From Candidatus Zipacnadia bacterium (GTDB taxonomy: Bacteria; Armatimonadota; Zipacnadia; Zipacnadales; Zipacnadaceae), in contig JALGTI010000045.1 of NCBI GenBank assembly GCA_029821455.1, forward strand, positions 1-14,583: a stretch of DNA of 14,583 bases, in the 5' to 3' direction. How positions within the stretch are numbered: the stretch's first letter is position 1; each line of letters begins with the position of its first letter. The notes under the pieces are model-generated. The model was given only the letters and a program-made list of their open reading frames with translations, ran no database searches and was not told the DNA's origin. Below are positions 6,726 to 14,427 of the stretch, piece by piece. Made by a program: the position numbers and the translations under genes.

Positions 6726-8069
6726 CTATCGCATTGAGTATGTCTGTCCATGTTCGAGGCCACTGTGTAACAGCCCGTCCCTGGAGGCGATTACGTATCG
6801 CGCGAACCATTCGTCCATTTGCGCCTTAAGCTCCGCCGTCAGATCTTCATAATCCCCATCGCCTGCCAGATTGTTGCGCTCATCGGGGTCTTCAACGAGA
6901 TTAAAGAGTTCGTTGGGGCCATAAGAGTGCCTGTACACATATTTCCACTCTTCGGTGCGAATCATACGCACAGGGCCGTACTCATCAAATATCACCACCG
7001 GCTCATTGTCTGCCATCGCCTCGCCACGTAGCAGAGGCAGGAAGCTTTTCCCAGGCAGGTTCCCATCATCCGGCCCCGCAAGATCGAGGTAGCCGAGCAA
7101 AGTCGGCGTGACATCGTAGGCACTGACCATTGCGCTTTCAACCCGTCCCTCCGGCATCGTTCCGGGATGGCTGAAGATGGCCGGCACTTTGATTGAGTTT
7201 TCATACATATTGCGCGGATTGGTACCATTGCCTTTGCCCCAGAATCCATGATGCCCGCAGGAGAAGCCGTTGTCACTCATAAACACGACCAAGGTATTTT
7301 CTCGGAGTCCCAGTTCTTCCAGCCTGTCCAGGATCCGCCCGAGGTTGGCATCCATCGCCGTTACCGCCGCAAAGTAGCCCTTCAGAGACTCCCTGTTGCC
7401 CAGATGCTCGAGCATGGGAGGATATGCCCATGGATGCCTGGGTTCCTGTGGACATGACTCGAACGGGCAATCATCGTATGAGTCCACGATATCCTGCGGA
7501 TGGCCGGTCCAGGGGCTGTGTGGGGCGGTGTAGTGAACACTCAGATAGAACGGGTAACCACCGTCGGTGTAGCGGTCCAGAAGGCGCAGAGCTTCGTCGG
7601 TAATGACGTCTGTGATATAGCCCGATTCATCAACGAGCTGCCCGTTGCGCACCATCGGCGCGTCGGTGTAGGGGCCGCCTCCGCGTTGGTGTACAAACCA
7701 GTCGCTGAATCCGTGCTGGGGTATCTGACTGTCCCCGAGGTGCCATTTGCCGCTGATCCCACACGTCCAGCCCGCCCTGGCCATTATGTCGGTATAGGCC
7801 AGCTCGCCCTCCAGGTATCGTATCGCGTCGGGACCGACATTACCCTCCTTAATCCAGTCGTGCACTCCGTGTTGTGATGGTATCCTGCCAGTGAGCAACG
7901 TCGCGCGACTGGGCGAGCAGACAGGGGTAGCCACGAAGAAGTTCTCCATGCGAATGCCTGTGGCGGCCAACCGATCCAGGTTCGGCGTGCGGATCTCAGG
8001 GTTCCCATAGCATCCTGCCGCCCAGACGCCCTGGTCATCTGTCAAGACAAAGACCACGTTCGTTTTCAC
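6726..8069 (-). CDS. Type I sulfatase (formylglycine-dependent)
   Basis: A 447-residue arylsulfatase-type enzyme of the alkaline phosphatase superfamily that would hydrolyse sulfate esters. The metal-site Asp pair is in VLTDDQG (D11, D12). The activation motif CSPSR (51-55) supplies Cys51 for conversion to formylglycine, with R55 following; the motif continues ATLLTGR. GKWHLGD (107-113) gives K108 and H110, YTAPHSP (180-186) gives H184, and MSDNGF (264-269) gives the second metal pair D266/N267. All expected active-site residues are therefore present. The chosen GTG at 8069 has a GAGGGAG ribosome site; an upstream GTG at 8102 would add eleven mostly charged residues and no signal peptide. The lack of an export signal suggests a cytoplasmic enzyme. 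It lies 69 bp downstream of the aconitase gene on the same strand. No formylglycine-generating enzyme is in the window. Substrate is unknown. Confidence 0.93.
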   Translation of the reverse strand: MKTNVVFVLTDDQGVWAAGCYGNPEIRTPNLDRLAATGIRMENFFVATPVCSPSRATLLTGRIPSQHGVHDWIKEGNVGPDAIRYLEGELAYTDIMARAGWTCGISGKWHLGDSQIPQHGFSDWFVHQRGGGPYTDAPMVRNGQLVDESGYITDVITDEALRLLDRYTDGGYPFYLSVHYTAPHSPWTGHPQDIVDSYDDCPFESCPQEPRHPWAYPPMLEHLGNRESLKGYFAAVTAMDANLGRILDRLEELGLRENTLVVFMSDNGFSCGHHGFWGKGNGTNPRNMYENSIKVPAIFSHPGTMPEGRVESAMVSAYDVTPTLLGYLDLAGPDDGNLPGKSFLPLLRGEAMADNEPVVIFDEYGPVRMIRTEEWKYVYRHSYGPNELFNLVEDPDERNNLAGDGDYEDLTAELKAQMDEWFARYVIASRDGLLHSGLEHGQTYSMR

Positions 8070-8138
8070 CAGCTCTCCCTCTCTCCGTCGTCTGATCTTC
8101 ACTTGGATGTGCGCACTTTCCTCAACAAGCCGCCAGCG

Positions 8139-10064
8139 CTACTCAAGTGCATCGCGAATGCAATTCAACATCCCACCAGCCAGGACTATCTGCCGCTGCC
8201 GCTCCGACAGCACCGGTGTGGCCGTGCACGCCTCGCCTGAGCGCAAATTCTCCCCCTTCAGCGTCTCGCCTGCCGCCACTGCCTGGCGGATGCCCTCAAA
8301 TCTCAACACGTCGCCTTCGCTCAGGCTCTCATACGTGTATTCATCTATCTCCAGGGGCAGGATGCCGAAGTTGACGAGGTTAGCCTGGTGAATTCGGGCA
8401 AAGGACTGAGCTAGCACGGCGCGCACACCCAGATACATCGGCGCGAGGGCAGCGTGCTCACGGCTGGAGCCCTGGCCGTAGTTGCTGCCGCCGACGATGA
8501 ATCCGCCCTCACTCTCCAGGGCACGCTCAGCGAAGTCAGGGTCCACCTGCGCGAAGACGTGGCGGCTGAGGGCAGGGATGTTGCTGCGCAGAGGCAGGAT
8601 GTTGGCCCCCGCTGGCATAATATCGTCAGTCGTGATATTGTCGCCGACCTTCAGCAGCACCTCAAGCTCCAGAGTGTCGGGCAATGCATCAGCCTGGGGC
8701 AGCGGCTTGATATTGGGGCCACGGACGACCTCAACCTCGCTGCCATCCTCAGGCGGCAGAATAACCATACCGTCGTCTACCTCGAAGCGGTCCGGCAGCG
8801 CAATGGCCGGCGGGTTGCCGAAGTCGCGAGGGTCAGTGATCTGCCCGGTGAGGGCGGCCGCCACGCAGACCTCGGGGCTGGCCAGATAGACCTGCGCGCT
8901 GGGAGTGCCGCTGCGTCCGGGGAAGTTGCGGTTGAACGAGCGCAGAGAGACCGCGTTGGTGGCCGGTGCTTGGCCCATTCCAATGCACGGCCCGCAGGCC
9001 GTCTCCAGGATGCGCGCCCCAGCCGCAACCATAGCAGCCAGAGCACCGTTGGCCGCAATCATCCGCAGCACCTGGCGTGAGCCCGGTGAGATGGTCAGGC
9101 TCACGTCAGGGTGGACGGTGCGCCCCTTGAGCATCGCCGCGACCGTCAGCATATCCTGCAATGAAGAATTGGTGCAGCTTCCGATGCAGACCTGGTGGAC
9201 CGGGGTCCCAGCGAGTTCAGCGACGGGTGCTACTGCATCCGGGCTGTGTGGCTGAGCGATAAGGGGCTCAAGCGAGGCCAGATCAAGCTCGATGACCTGC
9301 TCATATTCAGCCTCTTCGTCGGCGGAAAGCTCGGCCCACACCTCCTCGCGCCCCTGCGCCTCCAGAAACTGGCGGGTGCGTTCATCACTGGGGAAGACTG
9401 AAGAGGTAGCTCCCAGCTCGGCCCCCATGTTCGTGATAGTGGCCCGCTCAGGCACCGACAGGGTCGCAACCCCGGGCCCCAAGTACTCAATGACCTTGCC
9501 CACGCCACCACGCACCGACAACTGCCGCAGCAACTCCAGGATCACGTCCTTGGCCGCCACCCAGGGGCCAAATTTGCCGGTCAGGCGTACGCCGAGCACC
9601 TGCGGAGTCAGCAGGTAAAAGGGCTGTCCCGCCATTGCCGCCGCAACCTCCAGTCCCCCGGCTCCGATCGCGACCATCCCCAGTCCGCCGGCGGTGGGCG
9701 TGTGGCTGTCCGAGCCAAGCAGCGTCTTGCCCGGAGCGCCAAAGCGTTCCAGGTGCACCTGGTGGCAGATGCCATTGCCGGGCCGCGAGAACAGGATGCC
9801 ATACTTGGCGGCGATGCTTTGCAGGAACCGGTGGTCGTCGGCGTTCTCAAAGCCGGTCTGTAGCGTGTTGTGGTCAACATAGCTGACGGACAGTTCGGTG
9901 CGGACCCGTGGAATGCCGAGGACCTCGAACTGCAGGCAGGCAAGTGTCCCGGTCGCATCCTGGGTCAGGGTCTGGTCAATGCGGATGGCGATCTCCTGCC
10001 CCGGCTCCAGGTCACCGGCAACGAGGCGTGAGCGCAAAACCTTTTCAGCAATCGTACCTTTCAA
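8139..10064 (-). CDS. Aconitate hydratase, Aquifex-type (short single-chain aconitase)
   Basis: A 641-residue [4Fe-4S] hydro-lyase of the aconitase superfamily that would interconvert citrate and isocitrate in the TCA cycle. A LeuC-like part comes first, with VDHN (63-66), GSDSHTPTAGGLG (117-129) and cluster cysteines C297 (CIGSCTNSS), C357 and C360 (ACGPCIGMG). The LeuD-like swivel domain follows (about 468-641), with DDIMPAG and GSNYGQGSSREHAA, which holds the catalytic Ser and its Arg. The length is far below the ~900 residues of AcnA/AcnB and fits the Aquifex-type subfamily; a homoaconitase-like role cannot be fully excluded. The start TTG at 10064 is chosen because GGAGG lies exactly six bases upstream and the protein then begins MKGTIAEKVL, as in relatives. 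The TTG at 10085 would include the Shine-Dalgarno in the coding sequence. Confidence 0.9.
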   Translation of the reverse strand: MKGTIAEKVLRSRLVAGDLEPGQEIAIRIDQTLTQDATGTLACLQFEVLGIPRVRTELSVSYVDHNTLQTGFENADDHRFLQSIAAKYGILFSRPGNGICHQVHLERFGAPGKTLLGSDSHTPTAGGLGMVAIGAGGLEVAAAMAGQPFYLLTPQVLGVRLTGKFGPWVAAKDVILELLRQLSVRGGVGKVIEYLGPGVATLSVPERATITNMGAELGATSSVFPSDERTRQFLEAQGREEVWAELSADEEAEYEQVIELDLASLEPLIAQPHSPDAVAPVAELAGTPVHQVCIGSCTNSSLQDMLTVAAMLKGRTVHPDVSLTISPGSRQVLRMIAANGALAAMVAAGARILETACGPCIGMGQAPATNAVSLRSFNRNFPGRSGTPSAQVYLASPEVCVAAALTGQITDPRDFGNPPAIALPDRFEVDDGMVILPPEDGSEVEVVRGPNIKPLPQADALPDTLELEVLLKVGDNITTDDIMPAGANILPLRSNIPALSRHVFAQVDPDFAERALESEGGFIVGGSNYGQGSSREHAALAPMYLGVRAVLAQSFARIHQANLVNFGILPLEIDEYTYESLSEGDVLRFEGIRQAVAAGETLKGENLRSGEACTATPVLSERQRQIVLAGGMLNCIRDALE

Positions 10065-10094
10065 CGTCGTCCTCCATTGCTTCAATCTGGGTAT

Positions 10095-10123
10095 AGGCTA
10101 TCGGATTTGACCCACGCCGTCAA
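10095..10123 (-). promoter_or_regulatory. Possible promoter of the aconitase-sulfatase unit
   Basis: Reading leftwards, TTGACG (10123-10118) is followed after 17 bases by TAGCCT (10100-10095). The -35 box is five of six to consensus, the -10 only about three of six. A start near 10088 would leave a leader of about 24 bases before the TTG start codon. The position is sensible but the -10 box is weak. Confidence 0.3.
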
Positions 10124-10226
10124 TATCACTGCAACAGGGGATTGCAGGAGATTGGCAACAGCGGGCAGAATGTAACAGGCACCAACCGGCTGTAGTTGAG
10201 TAGGCGTATGATAGGATGATGGAACA

Positions 10227-11252
10227 ATGGCTAGTGCTGCAAGCAGGCAAGGACTAAGGGTTGTCTTCCCACGTCAGCGCGAAGTAGCGGTGGAACAGTA
10301 CGAGGCGCAAGCACCTGGCGAAGGCCAACTGCTGGTGCGGACACTGGCGACCACCATCAGCACCGGCACTGAGCTGACCATCCTCAGTGGCGAGTTCCCG
10401 CCCGAAAGTAGGTGGGCAGACTATGCCAGGTATCCCTTCGTGGCCGGCTACTCGAACTGCGGTGAGATCATCGAGATTGGGCCCGGCGCGGAGGGGTACG
10501 CTGTGGGCGAGAGGGTGGTATCGTACGCGCCGCACGCCGAGTATGCCCTGCTGACGCCTGAAGACGTCTTTGGGCGCGTGCCAGATGAGGTGAGTGACGA
10601 AGAAGCCAGCACCTTCACCCTTGGCCTAATCGCCCTCAATGGTATCAGGCGGGCACAACTGCAGCTCGGAGAGAGCGTGGTGGTGTATGGCCTCGGACTG
10701 CTTGGCCTGCTGACGGCTCAACTCGCGCGGCTCAACGGCTGTCGCCCCCTAATCGGAGTTGACCTGTCTGAGCAGCGCAGGGCGTGGGCCAGGGAGCTGG
10801 GTGCCGATGTCGTGGTGGACGGCACAGAGAACGTGCCCGAGGCCGTAAGCAAGGCTACAGACGAGGGGATGGCAGATGTTCTGTTTGAAGTGACCGGCAA
10901 GCCGGCGATCATCGAGAGCGAGTTTCGCGTGTTGCGCAGATTCGGGCGGGCAGTCATTCTCTCCAGCCCACGCGGGCCCAGCAGCTTTGATTTCCACGAC
11001 TTCTGCAACTCGCCGAGTATCACGATTATCGGAGCGCATAACGGCTCGACGGTGCAGTGCGAGACCGTCCACAGCCAGTGGACGTGGCCACGGCACTGCC
11101 AACTGTATATGAGGCTGATGGCAAGCGGCGAACTGCGAGTCAAGGAGATGATATCGCACCGCTTCGCCCCGGCAGAAGCGCCGGAAGTTTATCGTTGGCT
11201 GCTGGAGGATCGCAGCGGGGCGGGATTTGTGGTCTTCAACTGGGCGCAATAG
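10227..11252 (+). CDS. Medium-chain dehydrogenase/reductase lacking the zinc ligands
   Basis: A 341-residue medium-chain dehydrogenase/reductase. The N-terminal GroES-like domain covers about 1-125. The Rossmann domain has VVVYGLGLLGLL (151-162) and GVDLSEQRRAWARELGAD (177-194); D179 at the end of the second strand suggests NAD(H) preference. In zinc alcohol dehydrogenases the first domain has Cys-Gly-Thr-Asp and Gly-His-Glu. Here the positions read STGTEL (45-50) and AGYSNCGE (73-80), and the four-cysteine structural zinc lobe is missing. This pattern resembles the BchC-like/zinc-free subgroup often found in sugar and secondary-metabolite clusters. The ATG at 10227 follows AGGA by ten bases; TATGAT at 10207-10212 could be a -10 box. 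It diverges from the aconitase gene. Substrate is unknown. Confidence 0.85.
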   Translation: MASAASRQGLRVVFPRQREVAVEQYEAQAPGEGQLLVRTLATTISTGTELTILSGEFPPESRWADYARYPFVAGYSNCGEIIEIGPGAEGYAVGERVVSYAPHAEYALLTPEDVFGRVPDEVSDEEASTFTLGLIALNGIRRAQLQLGESVVVYGLGLLGLLTAQLARLNGCRPLIGVDLSEQRRAWARELGADVVVDGTENVPEAVSKATDEGMADVLFEVTGKPAIIESEFRVLRRFGRAVILSSPRGPSSFDFHDFCNSPSITIIGAHNGSTVQCETVHSQWTWPRHCQLYMRLMASGELRVKEMISHRFAPAEAPEVYRWLLEDRSGAGFVVFNWAQ

Positions 11253-11265
11253 GAGGCCACGTGCT

Positions 11266-11370
11266 TTCGACAGGCAAGGATGCCTGCCTTCGCGGGCCAT
11301 AGCCCGCTTCCGGCCTTCGTAGCCGTTGCCACTACGGCGGAGTAGGCACGGCGGGCGAAGGCCTGTCGTA
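11266..11370. repeat. Folded non-coding element with nested inverted repeats
   Basis: This stretch lies between the dehydrogenase and the small membrane-protein gene. Its outer arms CGACAGGC (11268-11275) and GCCTGTCG (11361-11368) are exact inverted repeats. They are backed by CTTCGC (11288-11293) with GCGAAG (11355-11360). Inside are CAGGCA-AGGA-TGCCTG (11271-11286), GCGGGC-CATA-GCCCGC (11292-11307) and CGTAG/CTACG (11318-11336). No T tract follows, so it is not an ordinary terminator. It looks like a REP/MITE-type dispersed element or a structured RNA; no second copy is in the window. Confidence 0.5.
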
Positions 11371-11394
11371 CCGAACTGAGTAGAGGTTGTGCAA

Positions 11395-11715
11395 ATGCGA
11401 GGCACGATAGCACAAGGGCTGAGTATTAGAAGGAGTAGAGTTGCAGAAATGAAAGAGGTCTATCAGGTTATCTCGACGGGTGTAGGAGCAATCCTGGGTC
11501 TGGTCGCTGGTCTTGGCGTTTTCATGGCGATCTTCCCGATGGTTGGGCAGACGGTTGGCAAGGGAGGCATGGCGTCTGTGGTGGCGGCTATCGGATTGTG
11601 CGGCGGAGGCATGGTCCTCGGGGGCTATGTGGCACTGGCCATCAGGATGAGAATAGACAAGGCGCGCCGCAAGAAGAAAGCCGCGGAGAAGAAGGCACGG
11701 CGGAAGAAGAGATAG
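11395..11715 (+). CDS. Small membrane protein, two helices and a Lys/Arg tail
   Basis: A protein of about 106 residues with two hydrophobic segments, roughly VISTGVGAILGLVAGLGVFM and VVAAIGLCGGGMVLGGYVAL. A strongly basic tail follows (KARRKKKAAEKKARRKKR), presumably cytoplasmic or contacting nucleic acid or phospholipid heads. Glycine-rich helices suggest self-association. No family is recognised. The ATG at 11395 has AGAGG eight bases upstream. The ATG at 11449 (88 residues), after AAGGAG with a 13-base gap, is an equally possible start and gives a cleaner N-terminus (MKEVYQV). The next gene starts four bases after its stop, so they form an operon. Confidence 0.65.
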   Translation: MRGTIAQGLSIRRSRVAEMKEVYQVISTGVGAILGLVAGLGVFMAIFPMVGQTVGKGGMASVVAAIGLCGGGMVLGGYVALAIRMRIDKARRKKKAAEKKARRKKR

Positions 11716-11719
11716 GCGG

Positions 11720-12586
11720 GTGAGGCCGTCGTTGATAACAGGGGCTCGAAGACTACTAATCATCGGGATATGCACGTGGCTGGCCAGCGCTTGTATTCAG
11801 GTGGGGGCTGAACTTGATGCCGCCCAAGTCCAGCGCATCTCTGCGGTCATCCTGGAGCGGATCGCCAGCTATGAGGCATTTGTGGACGAACTGAGGCTCC
11901 AGCACGTGCCCCAGCGATTTGAGGGCCGCGTGCAGGCAATGATACTGGTTGATGAACTGGGGGCACGTCTGGAGCAGCTTTCGCGGCAAGCAGGCGGTAT
12001 GCAGGACGCCAGTGGTGTGGCGCTGCTGGAGGCCGAAGTCGAGAGCTTCGATGAGCAACTCCTGTCCGCACGCCAGCAGACACGTCGTGTCGCCATCTGC
12101 GGACTGCGCCGCTGGCAAGGCGCAAAGCGCCCGACCTGGGGCGTGGCTCAGGGCGAGGCAGGCGAGCCGGTATATCCGCCGGTCAGCCAGTTCGCCGGCA
12201 AGGTGGCGCCAGTTCTGGAGCTGACGGCCGCGCCGGGTGAGACGGCACAGCGCCAGGTAGTGGTCATCAGCTTGAAAGACAGCCTCCAATCTGTTACGGT
12301 GCGGGTCAAGGGGCCGCTGAAAGGGCCTGCGGGGAAGCTCCCGTCTGAGATTGTACAAGTACTCCCTGTCATCTGGAGTCTGCCTGACGAAGAAAGCGAT
12401 GGCCCGACCGTCAGCGCACTGGAACCGGGGCCTGTGGATGTGCCGTACGATGTTGCGCAGCCGTTTATGGTCACAGTGGAAGTGCCTGCAGACTCCGCCC
12501 CTGGTTTGTATAGAACGCGCCTGGTATTCCAGGCAACCGGCCGGGAGAAAGTGTCTCTGAGGCTGGAACTTGAGGTGAGCAAATGA
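11720..12586 (+). CDS. Exported protein with helical region and C-terminal beta-sandwich domain
   Basis: A 288-residue exported protein. Residues 1-30 are a signal sequence; LASAC (21-25) is an imperfect lipobox, so it may be a lipoprotein or be cut after VGA. Residues about 32-125 are predicted helical and rich in Glu, Gln and Leu. Residues about 165-288 look like the all-beta domain that often precedes glycosidase-like barrels: LTAAPGETAQRQVVV (168-182) at its start and VTVEVPADSAPGLYRTRLVF (251-270) at its end. Here that domain stands alone with no catalytic part. The only usable start is GTG 11720, with a weak ribosome site and four bases after the preceding stop. The stop overlaps the next start as ATGA, which indicates translational coupling to the DUF4838 gene. 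It may be a binding partner of that protein; this is inference. Confidence 0.65.
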   Translation: MRPSLITGARRLLIIGICTWLASACIQVGAELDAAQVQRISAVILERIASYEAFVDELRLQHVPQRFEGRVQAMILVDELGARLEQLSRQAGGMQDASGVALLEAEVESFDEQLLSARQQTRRVAICGLRRWQGAKRPTWGVAQGEAGEPVYPPVSQFAGKVAPVLELTAAPGETAQRQVVVISLKDSLQSVTVRVKGPLKGPAGKLPSEIVQVLPVIWSLPDEESDGPTVSALEPGPVDVPYDVAQPFMVTVEVPADSAPGLYRTRLVFQATGREKVSLRLELEVSK

Positions 12587-14427
12587 TGAAGATGCACCTA
12601 AGTCTTCGTACAGCTCTTGTGACTGGGATGATGTTGGCCGCGTTTTTCCTGCTTATCAGCAGTGCCGGGGCCGTGACGTTGGTCGAAAACGGCCACCCAG
12701 CCGCGACAATTGTGCTACCGAGTCAGCCAACGGATATTGAGCAGAGAGCCGCCGGGGAGCTGCAGAAGTACCTGGAGATGATGAGTGGGGCACGGCTACC
12801 CATAAAGAGCGTGGACGCAACACTGAAAGCGGGTGACCTTGTATTCATTGGCCGTCAGACGGGCACTTTGAGTTACCTGGGCCACTGCCTCAACGAAGAA
12901 CGTCTCGGGTACGACGGCGTCGCTCTCAAGAGCTCCCCTCACGCGCTCCTAATCCTAGGCCACAAGGGGAACGGCCAGCTCTTTGCGGTCTATGAACTGC
13001 TCAAGCGATTGGGCTGCCGTTTCTATCTGCCGCATCCTGATGGCGAAGTCGTGCCTCAGCGAAGCACCATCAAGGTGGAAAACCTGAGTTATATCCACAA
13101 GCCCGATTTCATCCACCGGGTGCACTGGAACAATGGCAATGTGAACCCCACGCTGGTCCACCCGGAATGGTATGCGGACTGGGCGGCCAAGAACTACCAG
13201 GGCGGGGTCAGGATAATGCACGGCCACAACTATCATGGCTTCTGCCCGGCCGCGCAGTACTTCGAGACCCACCCGGAGTACTTCCCGCTGCTGCCAGGAC
13301 CTGAGGGTGAGATGGAGCGTTCAGCGAGCGGCCAGTTGTGCCTCTCCAACCCCGACGTGGTGAACCTGGCCGCCGAAGCGGCGATCCGCACGTTCGATGC
13401 AGACCCCAATCTGTTGTCTTATTCCCTGAGTCCCAATGACACGAGTGGCTGGTGTGAGTGCGCTCAGTGCAAGGCGATGGACAGCCCCGATCCAGAGGTA
13501 GGCCTGGCCTGGCGGGTGCTGAAGTTCAACAACCAGGTTGCCGAGCGGGTGGCGCAAAAGCACCCGGATAAGCTGGTGTTCTATTACGGGGAGTATGGCA
13601 ATATGCCCGGCCCGCCGGTGGGGATGGAGGCCCATCCAAATGTCATCGCGGGCATTGTCAACTTCTACGATCTGATGCACGACATCAACGACCCAAACAG
13701 CGCGCAGAACATCGAATATCGCAAGCGGCTGCAGCAGTGGGCCGAGATCGCGCGCCAACTGTTCGTGTACGAGTGGTACACGTACAGTATGCTGCCATCG
13801 CCACAGGTATATGTTGTCGGCCCGCGTATTCGCTACTACCGCGACCTGGGAGTGATCGGGTACAGCGGCGAGGTACTCAACCGCTCGCCTGACAATGACC
13901 TGTCTATGTATATCGCTAGCCAGATGCTGTGGGACGCCGACCAGGACCCCGAGGCGATCCTGGACGAGTTCTTCGATCTGTACTTTGTCGAGGCGGCTGA
14001 GCAGATGCGAGAATACTACGACATCCTGCACGAGACGAGCTACTATTCAGACTACCATGGTGTCCGGGCGCTCGACAGTGCGTGGACGGCAGAGCGGATC
14101 AAACGCCTCTACGCGCAACTGGAAAGGGCATTTGCCGCCTCAGAGCAGGAGATCGTACGCAGGCGGCTGTGGCGCGAGCAGAAGTGCTTGGCGGCTGTGG
14201 ACCGCGTCGCGACGGCCTATCGCTGCGCTGACCTGTGGGCGCTTGGAGACAAGGAGGCCCGGGACCGGGGCCGGCGGGCAGTTGCGGCGGCTGTCGCCTA
14301 CCTGGACAAGCTAGCGGACGAAGACATCGTGGCAGACACCTACATCAGAGAGAACGTGCGGCGTCTGCAGCGGAGATTGGCCAGATGCCGGAGGTATGGA
14401 AGTTCAAGCTGGATCCGAAAAAAGTAG
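12583..14427 (+). CDS. Exported DUF4838-domain protein, probable glycan-active
   Basis: A 614-residue exported protein. The signal peptide is residues 1-30 (ends SSAGA, then VT). Residues about 35-165 resemble the alpha-glucuronidase/hexosaminidase N-terminal domain: EQRAAGELQKYLEMMSG (53-69), and GQLFAVYELLKRLGCRFYLP (131-150). Residues about 195-480 form the DUF4838 domain with its hallmark SLSPNDTSGWCECAQC (281-296), followed by FYYGEYGN (333-340) and FVYEWY (394-399). The rest is helical. DUF4838 proteins are common in planctomycete-like bacteria and related to GH67/GH20 barrels, but a proven activity is not established. The ATG overlaps the previous stop by ATGA, with GAGG seven bases upstream. 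The last ~15 residues (ARCRRYGSSSWIRKK) look like out-of-frame sequence: a convincing family-like continuation lies in the -1 frame from about 14370. The TAG stop directly follows the heptamer A_AAA_AAG (14418-14424). Confidence 0.85.
   Translation: MMKMHLSLRTALVTGMMLAAFFLLISSAGAVTLVENGHPAATIVLPSQPTDIEQRAAGELQKYLEMMSGARLPIKSVDATLKAGDLVFIGRQTGTLSYLGHCLNEERLGYDGVALKSSPHALLILGHKGNGQLFAVYELLKRLGCRFYLPHPDGEVVPQRSTIKVENLSYIHKPDFIHRVHWNNGNVNPTLVHPEWYADWAAKNYQGGVRIMHGHNYHGFCPAAQYFETHPEYFPLLPGPEGEMERSASGQLCLSNPDVVNLAAEAAIRTFDADPNLLSYSLSPNDTSGWCECAQCKAMDSPDPEVGLAWRVLKFNNQVAERVAQKHPDKLVFYYGEYGNMPGPPVGMEAHPNVIAGIVNFYDLMHDINDPNSAQNIEYRKRLQQWAEIARQLFVYEWYTYSMLPSPQVYVVGPRIRYYRDLGVIGYSGEVLNRSPDNDLSMYIASQMLWDADQDPEAILDEFFDLYFVEAAEQMREYYDILHETSYYSDYHGVRALDSAWTAERIKRLYAQLERAFAASEQEIVRRRLWREQKCLAAVDRVATAYRCADLWALGDKEARDRGRRAVAAAVAYLDKLADEDIVADTYIRENVRRLQRRLARCRRYGSSSWIRKK

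Noticed and set aside
8454..9080. 208-codon plus-strand open frame
   Set aside because: It is antisense to the conserved aconitase catalytic region, which fully explains the sequence constraint.
10152..10176. TTGGCA ... TGTAAC as promoter of the dehydrogenase gene
   Set aside because: The spacing is only 13 bases, too short for a standard promoter; the TATGAT at 10207-10212 has no matching -35 box.
11756..12358. 200-codon minus-strand open frame
   Set aside because: It is antisense to the exported beta-domain protein gene; its composition fits a mirrored coding frame.
13321..14031. 236-codon minus-strand open frame
   Set aside because: It is antisense to the well-supported DUF4838 gene and shows no recognisable family or ribosome site.
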